NCBI GenBank assembly: GCA_037389465.1 | Contig: JAZARR010000082.1 | Coordinates: forward strand, 2,592,501 to 2,656,500 | Length of the DNA stretch: 64,000 nucleotides | Reading direction: 5' to 3' | DNA from: Baylisascaris procyonis | Taxonomy: Eukaryota > Nematoda > Chromadorea > Rhabditida > Ascarididae | Shown here: positions 1 through 22,050 of the stretch, one piece after another | Layout of the letters: each line of letters opens with the position of its first letter | How positions within the stretch are numbered: position 1 is the stretch's first letter | Program-made: the position numbers and the translations under genes | The notes under the pieces: generated by a model | Database searches by the model: none | Told to the model about the DNA's origin: nothing | What the model saw: the letters and a program-made list of their open reading frames with translations, nothing else

Positions 1-165
1 CGGCGACTGAAGAAACCAACTGCCATAAGTAATTTAAATCCGATGGCTAAACTCAAGCAGATTTTTCTCAAAAACAATAAGGACTTGCTGGTTGATGATA
101 CGAATCCACAGCCAAGAATCAACATTCTTGGAGGGGAAACAAATGGAGCAGGCGTTTCTTTCTAG
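1..165 (+). CDS. 3' terminal exon of an unidentified gene (partial)
   Basis: Frame 1 is open from the first base to a TAG at 163-165, giving 54 residues of a C-terminus; the other two forward frames stop within about 35 bases. The piece is lysine-rich at its start (RRLKKPTAISNLNPMAK) and ends in GAGVSF. I do not recognise it. The stretch LNPMAK loosely recalls LNPYAK near the C-terminus of eukaryotic ribosomal protein uL4, but nothing after it matches, so that idea is weak. Composition is richer in GC than the AT-rich DNA that follows, as expected for an exon. A possible polyadenylation hexamer lies at 474-479. The rest of the gene is upstream of the window. Confidence 0.55.
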   Translation, partial: RRLKKPTAISNLNPMAKLKQIFLKNNKDLLVDDTNPQPRINILGGETNGAGVSF

Positions 166-473
166 GGATTGAATGTTCTTTTCCAATATAAATTTCTATT
201 CCTATGACTTAAATTCCTACTCATTTCCATCCTTGGTTATAATTCATTACTATTGCATATTAAATCAGCTTCTTCCGAAGATCAGTTAGCTATTACTTTT
301 TTGCATCGTTTAAATCATTCAAATCAACGAAAGCCTTATAAAAAGAAATAGAAAGCGTTTGCGGCGATTGCAAAATTTGGCCGTTTCTCTTTCCGATCTT
401 TTAAGAACACCATTGCGGTAATAAAAAAAGTAACTGTTCAACTGCAACTACTGGATGACTTCACTTTATTATT

Positions 474-479
474 AATAAA
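474..479 (+). terminator. possible poly(A) signal AATAAA for the gene ending at 165
   Basis: AATAAA on the + strand about 310 bases after the stop codon. In DNA this AT-rich the hexamer is common, so this rests on position only. Confidence 0.3.
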
Positions 480-2726
480 ATGAATAATATTGGTCGTAAA
501 TCAATAAGTTGCGTCTATGACCGTACATAGCATTTTTTCGTTTTTCTGTCTCCTTCTGTCTTTCCCATTTCCCTTCCGCCTTTCGCCTCCCCTTTCCTTC
601 TTCTCCCCCCCTTTGCTCACTTCTTATGCAAATCATATATGAATTTCTCGCTTGCAATGATAGTCCCCTAAGTGACATTTTCAAGAATTCGTTTGCACTA
701 AAAAGTCTACATAAGCACAAATACTTCCTACTTCTTAGGCTTTTCTTTAGAGACTATTGGAATTATTAACTGTCAACTTTCCAATTTTTGAAATTCCAAA
801 AAAATACAAATGAATTGGATATCAATTTCGGAAAAATTCCCAGCCATTTGCGACAAATACCAACGAAGTCAAATATTATGCGGTAAATATCAAAGCTTTT
901 ATGTTTGAAGAAGTTATTGCATGCATAGAACATTTTTTTAAAATTTATTTATATTGACGATAGTCGAATTTGCACCATTCTGAGTGATGTAAAAATTAAA
1001 AATTATTGCTGTTGAAAGTTGATATTTTCATAGCGTTTTCAGTATATCGGATATATTCGTCAATGATAGAAAATTGTCTTTTGGCAATCTTTCAAATTTC
1101 GCCGCATTATCAATCGTGCTTTCTCTTTTAATTGCGATTCAATCGTTTTCTTAACGGGATAACAAGAGTGAAAACTTGAAAAGCATATTGTTTTTGACCG
1201 CCAAATCATTATTCTAATAGATTTCAATGTTTTCATAAACTTTTGTATGAATATGTTTGTCGGTAATTTCAAAAAAAAAAAAAAAAGCTGATTTCCAAGT
1301 GAATTTTATGAGTTTTTTTTAGAATCTAAACGTTAAAAGGTGAAATAATTTTGGAGGCGCCTTAATAGTTTGGCTCAAATGCCGTCGTTTCTTTTCTTTT
1401 TTTTTTTTTTTTTTTTTGCTTACTGCATTATTCATCACATTCTCGGGTTGTACTTAACGGAAGCTAATTTTTTCTCTGATCTAATCGGCTCAATTATGTA
1501 TATTTTACTGATCTTTGATCAAGTTGAATTTTACGCTACTATATTCCTCTATTTCCGGTGGCATTTCCATAAATGTTGTTATTATTGCCGTGGAAATCAA
1601 TTCTGCTATTGGAGCAGTTTTCTAATGTATAAATTAAATGAACTTATCGATGCTTTTTGTAATTATTTGAAGTATTTATGTTGACTGATGGATCAGTCAT
1701 AGTATTGACGACTTACAACATAATCGTCACTTATTTCTTCCTTCTCTATGGCCCACCTTATCGTCCTACAAAGACCTCCTGAATTGAAGCGATCAGCATT
1801 ACCTATCCCATAGACTGATGATATGCTAAATAACATTGAAGAGGCAAATCATTGAACGGTTATGACTTTGTCATATAGCTCAAACCATACAGTAATTCAC
1901 TATTTATAAGCCCACTGCATATCTTTTTAGAGAGTTATGAACACTGCAAGCGCTCTTACTCAAATATAAGCCTCCGCCTCGAATTGGCATATATCCGACT
2001 CATTGCAAGACCGAGTTCAGAAAAATATAAACAGAACTGAAATTTTACATATATGTTAATAGTTAGGGAAATAAAAATTCCATGCTGATACATACTCGTT
2101 CACAACTACAAAAACTCGATTATTTATCTTCTCTATCCCATTCCCAATCACTGTTGAGTAGGCGTCCATTTTTGCAAACGCTATATACCATATAGCGCAT
2201 AATAGTTGATTATATTAAATTATTAGGCACAATGAATTTATCCATCATTGACTTTTGATTCATGTGTTGCAATCGTCGACAGATGATAGATAACTAAACC
2301 ATATGCTCTTTTACAATGTCATCATCATAGTTTAGGTTCCCAGAGATCTGCAAAAAAAAAAAAAAAAAATGAAAACAAAAGAATAAATGCCCCATTTTAT
2401 TTCATTCATAAGACTTCATCAACGCTCGGATCTGACCTATTCCTAGATAACAATTCATAGGTATGTCTTCGAAAAACTGAACCAAACAGAAAAAATTCTA
2501 AAGATTTCTAAACGCTAAGAGATAGTGACAGAGTGTACTCTCCTTTGCCAAGGTTCATCGACGAAAAAGTGAAAAGCATTCAGACCGATCACATAATTTA
2601 CTTTCCTGTGGTGTGCACCATTTCAACTGAATCCTTGTATCCAACATGCTCCTCCATAATGAGCCATCGACATCCTATTTGCATATGCATATCCACATAC
2701 CGCGATTTGGAAATGCCCATCAAATC

Positions 2727-3060
2727 TAACCACCTTCCTTAGAGCGACCTCTGGCCCTGCATTGGGTACCAGCCAGCAGCGTCAGTGAAGTGAGGAACCC
2801 GGAGGGCGAGGTGGGCCGGCGGAACGACAATAAAATCACTCAAGCGAAGAAGGCATACAAATAGCGTTGTCAACTGCCACTCAATAAACAGCTGGAGAGA
2901 GCGAACTCTGTTGTGCTATGCGTTCAAGGACTTGAAAGCTCAGGCTGATTCTCTCCAGGAAACTCGCATATGAAAAGACCCAAATTGCGGCGTCCTGCAT
3001 TGCGCCGAGCATAAAATGGCTTCCTTAAGCGACGTAAGGTTTCCGCTGGAGGTCTTCAAA
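2727..3060. other. GC-rich island of unknown nature
   Basis: About 330 bases clearly richer in G+C than either flank, densest at 2745-2830. On the + strand one frame is open from about 2734 to a TAG near 2875, roughly 45 codons, charged and without a start codon (EVRNPEGEVGRRNDN is its core). The minus strand is also partly open. It could be an orphan exon, a transposon remnant or a structured RNA gene; I see no splice pair, tRNA boxes or terminal repeats that decide between these. Confidence 0.35.
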
Positions 3061-4101
3061 CTTTTACTTTGTTTACTCGATTTGTTTAATGGAAACTTTA
3101 CTGCATTAATAAATGATGTATTTCACCAGTTATCACTCATCCTAGCAAGCAGTACTAGAATAGTAATTTACAGCACTACAATTTAATCGGTTGAAAAAAG
3201 TGTTTTAATATGACAATTAAGAAAGGAGTGACAAATTTTTCAAAAAGTTAACCAATGATCATGTAAGAAATTTCTCCTATCCAACTACAATCATAAATAA
3301 AGTAAAACAACCACATAAATTATAAAGAAAAAACAATTTGAAATGGATTTCAGAGTATAAAAAATATGAAATGGATAACTGTTGTTGGGAATTCGCCCAA
3401 CACACCAATTCATTTCATATATAACTGAAACATACTTCTATAGAAAAAGAAATCACTAATTCAAATATGAAACATCACTTCTATAATTTGTTAGGACAAA
3501 GCCTCTATGCTTTCATCGATTCGAAATGGGGCACAAATCTCCCAGTCAGAAATCGTTTTCGGTGACCAAGGTGGCGCGAATATTGGAGCTTGATCGGTCG
3601 TAAAAGGAATATATGCAAATTTTTAACAACTTCAAATTCTCTAAGCGCTTTCTTACATGGAACGGCCTGGAAGTTTGCATAGAAAGTCACCTATAACGCA
3701 ACTCTATCGATTGAATTTCCTGACGGTATCTTTGCAGCTCAAGAATTGAATTTATCACATACAGATAGGCGGACAAACAAACATTTCGAAAATATAAACA
3801 CAAGCGTGACTTCACAGTAATGAGCTATAGATGTAAAAATCATCAATGCGCGCATGAAAGTGCTAAAGGGTCCTAAGCATTTAGGCATTAAACGTATTTT
3901 TGCGAACGTGATGATGAATAGAACGGATGTGAAATGTTCGAAAAAAATTATAGGAGCGAATTTTACGAGAATTTAAAAAAATTGCGTAGAATGGGATTCA
4001 ATTTGTACAAAATTCTTGCATAAAATTAAGTAATGTAACGAAATTCGATTATAGCATTGCATCATCAATTGGAATGCAAAGCAGTCTCGAATTAAAATTA
4101 A

Positions 4102-4168
4102 CGCATGTACACACATACACATAAATACACATACACGCAGGCACACAGACACACAGACGCACACATAA
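4102..4168. repeat. imperfect (CA)n tract
   Basis: CA/CACA alternation interrupted by T and G, about 65 bases, just beyond the 3' end of the LDHD gene. Simple-sequence repeat. Confidence 0.8.
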
Positions 4169-4361
4169 GATCGTTCCTCGTTAATGATGCATTGTTGTGA
4201 AGCAAAATGAAAACAATGGAGAAGAAAGTGCAATACTTTTTTCAAAGAAAACAATAAGAAGTAATAAAATTTTATACACAAATAACAACTCATATTATTT
4301 CATCATCGTCTTTTTCTGTCATTTCGAACTTTGGGAAACATGAGCATAACGCTTTTTTATA

Positions 4362-4367
4362 TTTATT
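4362..4367 (-). terminator. possible poly(A) signal of the LDHD gene
   Basis: AATAAA on the minus strand (TTTATT on +) about 150 bases past the LDHD stop codon, a normal distance for a short 3' UTR. Confidence 0.45.
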
Positions 4368-4518
4368 TCCTTTTATAAATTAATAAATACATCTTAAATA
4401 TTTTAATATATTTTCTAATTTTTCATTAAATATTCAAATACTATTCGATTGCAATAAGTGCTATATATCGAAATGTACTCCGAAAGAAGAAGAAATAAAC
4501 AATTCAAAACGAGATCTT

Positions 4519-13843
<9,325 letters not shown>

Positions 13844-13859
13844 CCTTACTTAAAAGAAA
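13844..13859 (-). promoter_or_regulatory. candidate splice or trans-splice acceptor before the LDHD start
   Basis: On the minus strand, TTTCTTTTAAG is followed after five bases by the LDHD ATG. A pyrimidine-AG this close to the start suits spliced-leader addition or a 5' UTR intron. The spliced leader itself cannot be seen here. Confidence 0.45.
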
Positions 13860-14172
13860 CAAATTGTCAATGCTGACAGCGGTTTGCGTTTTCAACTCTT
13901 ATCCTTGAACATAACGAAGGAACGAGTAATGTAAACTAATCCAGATGCAATACTCGAATCAAAAGCAAACTATAAAACAGCAAAAGCAACACTGTTCATA
14001 TACTCATCGATAACCTACATCACGGAAGCACTCACTCAGTGCGTTTATAGAATATAACGGCACTTAAATATAGCAACGACCTGTATTAACTCAATTTTTA
14101 TAACCAGAAACAAGTATATTTATACTTGCTATAAAAGAATATGTATAAACGGAAGCAACGATATTTGCTCGA

Positions 14173-14266
<94 letters not shown>

Positions 14267-17200
14267 ATCTTCTCGAATTCAAGAAGAAGCATTCAACTGG
14301 TTGAAACTTCTGCGGTAAATCATCAAACATTCCACCTTTATGCGCTTATCACAGCTCAAAATAATAACTAATCAACTGCTAACAGTCAAGACTTTTAATC
14401 GAATGATTATTGTTTCACTGACATCTCTAATGGGTCACTTCACCTATCATCTTAGCTCATCAAGTACCTGATGTTAATAAATTCCTAGCAACTAGGATTC
14501 AGAGCGGTAACAGCTTCTGGAAAAGTCTCTAGTTTAGTTTGTTACCCTCATAGCTATACAATAAGCAAAACATTGTAGACATAAGTTCATAATACAAGAT
14601 CGATTGTGTTATCTGATAAGTTCGCAACCCTGTCCACCTTCTGATAAGCCAATGGCTGATTTTATTTGCTTTATTGCTCTGCATACTAGTATGAGTAAAT
14701 TTTAACTTCCATATTTAAATATTATTCATGCTCGGGAATCTTTTCCAATGCAAAATAATTCATAGCATATCTCTTATTGCTGCAATATGAATGAGTTTTT
14801 ATGGATATTTGCATTATCGAATTAAAAATTATTCTGAAAATCGATTACTCATTGATAATTAATTTCCGTTTGTTGTTCTTCTCATATATTATAATTAGTA
14901 TTCATTAGTACTATTATCGAAGTGTTGCTTACCAACGGATCGTCAAAATCTCAACAACATGCGAAATTGCATAAGTCAGCTTAATCGAAGAGTTGTTTTC
15001 GCTGGCGTTGCGCGTAAACACATTAATTTTAGATCCTAAAATGGTGGGAAAGGGAAAGGGATAGCTGACTAAGGGCCAATATCATCAATTCCAGGTCTCT
15101 AACAATCACATAAAAATCAGTTCTACACTTATGAAGGATTTTTTTTTACTCATCAGCAGCCTAAAAAACTATTATACGCCCCCTTCTCCCTTCTATAGAA
15201 ATAGCGTTCTAACCATAGTTTTGACGAATAACATTAAGTAACCGACGATTTACAATATCCACATTGCACAGTGAAGAATAATGCAGCACAATCCAATAGT
15301 CACTTTCCCATATGTTGTTTGAGTAATGTAACGCTGAAATATTGGACAAAAATTTAAACAACCCTCCCCCATTGTGAAGAGACGACAGCGACTGGGAACC
15401 GTTTTCGATAGAAGTATTATTGATGACAGCGAGATGTCACGTTTTTTTGATTTTATTCTCCTTTCTGGCGTTACTTTTGGCAGAAATCAGCGCTCTTTTG
15501 TGTTATTGCCTTCAGGCAAGAATTAAACGTGTCTCCATTATTGTCCTCGATAGCAAGCAATCTTCAAATCCCTTAAAAGAAATAGACTCCAATCAGTCGG
15601 TTCTTATCACATCTTGCAGGTTAAAATGTTTTAAATCCACTGTCCTTGCACGTTGTAGCAGAACCAAAGCCTTATCGTTATGATTAATTCCGTAAATCGT
15701 CTTATGTAATATAAATTTATAAGATAAAAATCTCTTTTCTCCTAACACACAATAAAGGGGTAATTAATAAGTTGAAAGAGAGGAAGGCTGTATTATTATG
15801 AACTGTTATCACTAATGTGTGTCGGGCAGAAGGCAAAAAGCAAACAAAACTGCAATATTTCATCAAAACGGGTAAATGTGCATGATAATTAATAAGCAAT
15901 CGAATATATATAAGAACAATTTAATTCGCAAAAAATATTTTTCGACAATTAAAATAATAACTGCATTGCACCAATAAATATCGAAAGCCCATTTGAAGTT
16001 ATCAATGAAAAACGATTATCATAAAAGCGCAATTTGTAAAATTCAATCAATGGAATGTCCAACATTTAACTAAAAAAAACATCACTAAAAGATAAAAAAT
16101 TCATATTAAGGAAGTTTCCACCCAATTCATCAACAATCTTATTTAATCAATCCAAATAAAATTTAAAACATCCACCCAATTTCATTCAACTAATATTGGA
16201 GACTGCAAAAGCGTAAAAGATCGACGCAAGAGAAATTGCCATTTGATAAAGAATATAAACGGATGCTCTAAACAGATAAAAACGAAAAATGATAAAAAAG
16301 AATGAAATTAATAAAAATAGAAGAGAAATATTGTTGCGAGATAATTAAAACACAACATAAAATACTGATAATGCATTGCGATCAAATGACGTCATTTTGG
16401 GTGGAATTATGTGCACTCATTATATTAGACTTGACAGTACAATGTGGGGTACAGTGATAATAAATATAAACCAAACTGATCATGAAGTTGTGCAGCCATC
16501 ACAAAACATGTTGCTGAATGATAAGAAATACTCTTGGCCTCTCAGCCTAAGCTATTAAAGCGCCATCTTCCCACCGACGTGAGGGTCGGGAGGGGAAGGG
16601 GAGATACAAATAAATATATATTTATAAAAAAGGTTTGAAATATCTATTTGTATCCATTTCCCCCCAAAATTACCCAAATGAATTGCCCATCGCAATCTTC
16701 ATGAGAAAAAATTGAGAAAGAAATTTTATACAAGTGTAGACGAGTGTAACAATTTAGAAGACGACAGTATAGATTTGAAGAGAGAAAGTGAGATGCAAGC
16801 AGCAGCATAAACAGCGAAAATAAAACTCCTCTCAGCAGAAGAAGATCACAAAACGAAACAACACACTCAGTGATCATCAATCAATTTTGCTTCTGCAAAG
16901 AAAAACTCCATCCTGAGTTGTTATTGAGCAAAAAAAAAAGATCATGCTAACCTAAATATTATTCTTTAGATAAGCTCCAAATGAAACAGGTAGGAGTTGA
17001 GATAATGCATCCTTCCTCATTTCCACCACTCAAAATATTAAAAATTTCAAATTTTTATGGGAAATAGCTTTAAAAAAGTTTTTAATCAACGATTTGCGAA
17101 TTAAGTAATTTTCTTTTAAAGAGATAAATTATTTCATTATTTATGAAAAGGTTCACTGCTCCTTTCTGACCATCACTGATGAAATATGAGGATAGTAAAA

Positions 17201-17379
17201 AGAAAAAAAAAAGAAAACACTTCAATAAATGAGCAAAATAAAATACTCTCCAAGCAAAACCATGCTTTAGGGCATAATCGTCTCCCGTTAAGTATGGGAC
17301 GTTTAAAAAATCACCTTCCACTCCCAGATCCCCCTCTGCCTCCTTTTTTTTTGCTGCGCTCTATAATGAAAACTACCGG
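13860..17379. other. spacer between LDHD and the PIH1 gene, no supported gene
   Basis: Contains the (AT)n array at 14175-14264 and a G-run cluster at 16582-16602 that fits a four-run quadruplex pattern on the + strand. Open frames of 60-90 codons here have AT-driven translations and no domain I can recognise. Confidence 0.55.
14175..14264. repeat. (AT)n microsatellite, about 90 bp
   Basis: Uninterrupted AT alternation about 330 bases upstream of the LDHD start codon; Tyr-Ile open frames across it are artefacts. Confidence 0.97.
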
Positions 17380-20300
17380 TCACAACACAATAGGTGCAAT
17401 AATCTTCAATGTTCTTTCATCGACGAGTAATTCCACATCGGCGTTCTCATAATCGACAGGGAAAGGCAGGTAGAAATCGGCTACTGTTCTTGAGCGATCT
17501 TGAATCACGAAGACATGATCGTCGTTCATACGGATACGCAATCTACAACACCTCTCAATTTTTTTTATTCAGTCAATATAAATGCAGATTTGGAAAGCGA
17601 CTGCATCGAACGAGCTTCACAGACGACGCTTTACGACGATAGACATTATGAACTTCAACTGTTTGCTAACAACAAATAAACGAAATAGGGATTCATACTA
17701 TGGCCGCGTCCAGTTATCTTCCTTCCCCTCCCCAAATCTTCGATCAGGGATATAACGTCATTCACAGGTTAAATAAAGTTCGACAAATCCAGATTAGAAA
17801 AAAGGTCTAACAATGAATCTAGAAATACGGAAATATTATTAACCGCTAAAACTATGTACACTATCGCATTGTGGATAAAAATTTCATTACGGTACCTTTC
17901 GGAGTTATCAACGGGTGGTTCCACCTCCGGCAACTTCACCTTAATTAGCAGCTCCTTTCCATCGCGGACGATTAACTGATAGTTCCTCGGTCTACTGCTT
18001 GCCTCTAATTCCGCCTGAATAAAGTCTGTGATAATTATACAACCAAAGAAAGAAGATGAAGGAGACCTCGATACCACATTCTTTTCCCTCCACATCCCAT
18101 TCGGTATATATAAAAAATTAGCAGTAAATGTTTAAACTGCAAGAAAAACTTCAAACTAAACGGAAAAAGCACTCCCCCTTCTCGAAGTGAGCCTTTCTGT
18201 CCACTTTTCCGTCTTCCTCCCCTCATCTTCACTCAATTCCTTGTTACTAGCAGATCAGCTCAATCGCAATCTTCTCCGGTTCGATTAAAATAATTGATGA
18301 AATAGAGGAAGTTGGCATCATTAAATGAATAAATCATAATGAACTAAAAATATACATACAAGAAGGTCATCAGCTGAAGCATCCTCTTCTTTGAGATCGT
18401 TCTTTATCTCTTCGATCACACTCTTCTCGGGTCGTTTTCTGATTCGCTGCGTACTTAGTTCTCCCATAACTTTTCTATTCTTTAATTTAATCGCTTTCTG
18501 AAAACATCGATAATTGATATATCGATAACTGTTGCCAGAACAATTATTAGTACAGTCATAAAGTTAAATAATTTGTTAAACACATTTCATAAATATGAAT
18601 TTTGGGATACAGGAGAAGGTATATTTAAATTTTCATAGATTATTTTTGAAATGTCATAAGCGAAATTCAAAAAGTTTCCACTCTTTTATAACTAACTACC
18701 CACGAAGATTACCCAATAATAGTATGCCAGCATGAACATTAAAGACCAATGGCAGCGCTACAACAACAAAGCAGCATTTGCTCTCGATGAACTATGAGAT
18801 CAACTCAAAGGTGAACGAATTCGTTTACATAAAATGGCCATCAGAGATGACATACAATATGAGGCATGTAACATTTGCAACTCTACCAACAGAATTGTTT
18901 ACCTGTGAAAGGTGCATTTATGTTGTTCGTAATTCTCAAAAGCAACGCATAATTGAAAGAAAAATACGAACGGAAGATGCACATTGGAGGAAAATTAGCG
19001 AGCAAAAAAACATCGCAAAAAAAGGTGGGAGAGGATTAGAGGTATTTCCATTTCTCGTCGTTAATTCTTTTGTAGCTTAGTGAACTCATTGTCCCAATAT
19101 GTCACATAGTACAAGCATTGATTGATAACTTTATAAAATGATCGTATATTAATATTATAAAATTTAAATTTTTTTATTTCCTTTTAAAATTTGTAAAAAC
19201 AAAAGGATTTTCATTAGTCATATAGCAATAAAGAACCTTCAAATCGAGTTTAATAGCATGCTTTTTAGCGATTGCTTCCGATGTGACCAACAATAGCAGT
19301 TGTCGAAAAAATTCACTCTTCTGAAGTCGTTTCGTGAAGAAGTTCGAATTCACAACAACGTCAATCTGCAAATATTTAGATATTTTTAAATTATATGGTT
19401 TCAGAAATTCGACTATATTCACCTTTGCGATCGAATCTAATGAAGACTCATAAATAAGATAATGCATTTACTCGCTTCGTGAGGAGGCATAATCAACAGC
19501 ATGTAATTGAGTCAAGCGTTCCTGGTTCTATTTCCGGTTTAGGTATTTCAGGTACTCCCCGTTACGGTTGAGGAAGACAGCCGGAAAGAAAGATTTGGCC
19601 ATCATCTTAAAAGCTATGTTCCGCATATTTTGTCCGATCAACACATGCCGCAATAATGCATAAATAAAAGCGAAGTGAATGCCTATACGCTGCCCGTCAG
19701 GTTAGATAATTCGCTACCAACAGTAATGGTAAGACAATCCTCAAACTTCGGTAACTAAACCGTGATCTTTGGCAAAATTCTATGAAAATTACCATCAGTT
19801 CGTTTAAAAGCACTCAATTAGTAACAATGCGGAAACGAATCATTTACAGCATTCCATCACCCTTTGAAAGAGCTTATCCCGCTTCACTCACCTTTGCGGC
19901 ATTTTCACCTCTATTATCGCGAATACATTCCACCTCACCAACACTAAGCGGTATTCGATACCGTGACGGATCCTCCGAATCTAAAATCGCCGCTACCTGA
20001 TCCTGAAAATAGTTGAGGACGAAATAAGTAGAGAAATAAACAAATTTATTTACCCCACAATTAGATATATTAACGTTCTATGTTTCTTCGTGCCACTTGC
20101 TAAAATATTCACGGTAAGTGCTGGTATCCCCATGTTAAGGACTGCCTCGACTATCCGTTCCCGGTTTCCTCATTCCCATTCCGGTCCCTATCCGATCATT
20201 TGCGCTGCACCGGTTCACCCATCGGATGTTCACCCATACTCGCCACTTCCAACCAATCGTTCATAGAATGGAGAGTTCGATATAGCCTAATATTGATCTA

Positions 20301-20865
20301 CAAAGCACGAAATGCTTTTTGAAGCCCAATTAGTGAAGTTTTATTCATTGTCGTATATGCTGCAGCACCCTTTTAAAAGTGTCATACATAACGCAAAAAC
20401 TGTCACCTATAACCAATCCACGAGTACTATCAATTAAATTAATAAATATTATAAATTAAGAGGTCATATGGAATCGCATATTTTATTCATTACTTCTCCG
20501 ATATAAATCAGCCTATCGGTATCGATCTGCACAAACTAGCTTGTGAAAATTGACCAATAATCATCGAACTGATTGCCAAAATACCCATACGTGTTATCGT
20601 ACTCTACTGTCCACTTGCTTCGAGGAAAAATTTTAGATAACATTTTACTTTCTTCCGTCCGATACCTTTTTGAATGGAGAAACCTGGCTTAAAGTGCAGC
20701 AGCAAAGAGCGAATAATACTCTCTTACCTGTCTTCGTCGACTGGTCTTCGTCTTCATCGAAGAGGGAATACTTACCTTTTACCTTTCACGTAAGAATATT
20801 ATTAATTTATTTATTATTTATTTAGAATATTATTTATTATTATTTATTTATTTATTTATTTATTT

Positions 20866-20901
<36 letters not shown>

Positions 20902-22050
20902 TTCATTATTTATTATTTAAATTTATTATTAAATAATATTAAATAATACTATTTAATATTATTTATATAGGGATATTATTTATTTACCTCGTCTAAATCG
21001 TCGATTGGTGGTGGTAACTCCAGACAATGACAGATATTCAAGAACAATTTGCTGCTTCCTTTATCGCTAAATAATCCTTGACTAAGATTTACCTGAAAAT
21101 CTCCAAAAAAACATTTTGCAAGATTTGGCAAGTAACATTCAGTCTAAAAGCGGAGAGTGAGGATTTATGGTGATAGTGCCCATCAGCAATTTCGAACATT
21201 CCAAACTTATACCATCCAAAAACAATTAATTTACTTACTAAACACTAATACATGATAAATAAACTTTATAAGAATGAAAATAGTTTGTAATATAAAATTT
21301 TTGCTTTAAAAGAATCAAATAAACTGAAATCTAATCAGAAAACAATTCAACGTCACAAGAAGAATTAATGAAGTGAGCAAAAACCATATTGCCTTGAGGA
21401 AAAGCATAAAACTTCCTCCGTCTTCCTCCCTTAGCGATGACCATAGCTCAATGGAAAAGCGCTCAGCTTTAGCATAGAAGAACTTGGTTCGGTTACAATG
21501 AAATGGATCGGGTTGGAGAGTTTATTCGATTCAGTTCATTTGAATCCCCCAACAACCAGCTACTTCAATTGTCTTAAAACTGAGCTGTGTATGCAGCGCA
21601 TTTTCAATTGATAGAGTGTAGAGTCGTCGATCTAGGACGGTGATACTTTCCGTTCAAGTTATCATTGATTCTGTGTTTTCCCAAAAGCCGACATCATATA
21701 ACCGGATTCTAGAACATCCGAACATCCTCACCAAATAAACATTGCTATATGTGATAGGATCAGTATATTTAGCATTTCTAAAAATTAAGAGAAAATTTCC
21801 GCTTCTTTTCTTCACTGAAAGACCAGCAATCATATCCCCTACTGCTATCGTTTTTTCTATCATCTCTCTTAATTTAAGATAATCTTTATAAATTCACCAC
21901 AACATTATAATGCGTTATAATCAAAATTCAATAAAAAGAGGGAATGTGATGAAACATCTTTCTCACCTCTTTATATTTAATGACGTAACCAGGACATGGA
22001 TTCACAACCCAAGCCTCCTCTTCACCGGTTGTACTCGTCTCCACAATCAT
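17380..22050 (-). CDS. PIH1D1: PIH1-domain protein, PIH1D1-like (R2TP co-chaperone subunit), 282 aa
   Basis: PIH1D1 is the adaptor of the R2TP complex (RUVBL1/2, RPAP3, PIH1D1), which works with HSP90 to assemble snoRNPs, PIKK kinases and RNA polymerases. Seven exons: 22050-21967, 21092-20988, 20002-19892, 19365-19237, 18497-18360, 18014-17896, 17542-17380, summing to 849 bases. An in-frame TGA precedes the ATG, so this is the first start. The PIH1 domain runs from PCPGYVIK (about 18-25) through KLFLNICH (43-50), RYRIPLSVGE, IDVVVNSNFF and KLKNRKVMGELS (about 147-158). Lys25 and Lys43 align with the two lysines that bind phosphorylated acidic client motifs in human PIH1D1 (K57, K64). The last two exons form a CS-like C-terminal half (ELLIKVKLPEVEPP, then TVADFYLPFPVDYE). 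The sequence fits PIH1D1 better than the axonemal paralogues, but paralogue choice is inference. Confidence 0.85.
20806..20925. repeat. (TTTA)n-type repeat in PIH1 intron 2
   Basis: Imperfect TTTA/TTATT repetition over about 120 bases, about 60 bases past the exon 2 donor. Simple-sequence expansion. Confidence 0.9.
21438..21505 (+). pseudogene. degenerate tRNA-Ala(AGC)-like sequence, in PIH1 intron 1
   Basis: A perfect A box (TAGCTCAATGG, 21444-21454), the following AAGCGCTC, an anticodon-loop-like TTAGCAT with AGC at 21471-21473, and a weaker B box (GGTTCGGTTAC, 21486-21496) all follow the order of a eukaryotic tRNA-Ala. The anticodon, T and acceptor stems do not pair properly. It is a tRNA pseudogene or the head of a tRNA-derived SINE, antisense to the host gene. 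Confidence 0.5.

Larger units (their letters stand above)
480..4360. other. intergenic, no supported gene
   Basis: AT-rich spacer with poly(A)/poly(T) runs (for example 1270-1286, 1397-1417, 2351-2369). Several open frames of 60-105 codons occur but have homopolymer or low-complexity translations, no splice context and no recognisable motif. A short perfect hairpin sits at 2179-2197 (CGCTATA / TATAGCG). The only compositionally distinct part is the GC-rich island near 2.73-3.06 kb, listed separately. Confidence 0.6.

Noticed and set aside
14926..15025. Possible upstream first exon for LDHD on the minus strand
   Set aside because: It ends near a GTAAGC donor but all ATG frames stop before it; the 17-codon exon at 13793-13843 fits in phase and has a mitochondrial presequence.
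19964..20300. GC-richer patch in PIH1 intron 2 with 35-38-codon minus frames
   Set aside because: Too short to distinguish from chance, and no splice pairing with the PIH1 exons in the right phase.
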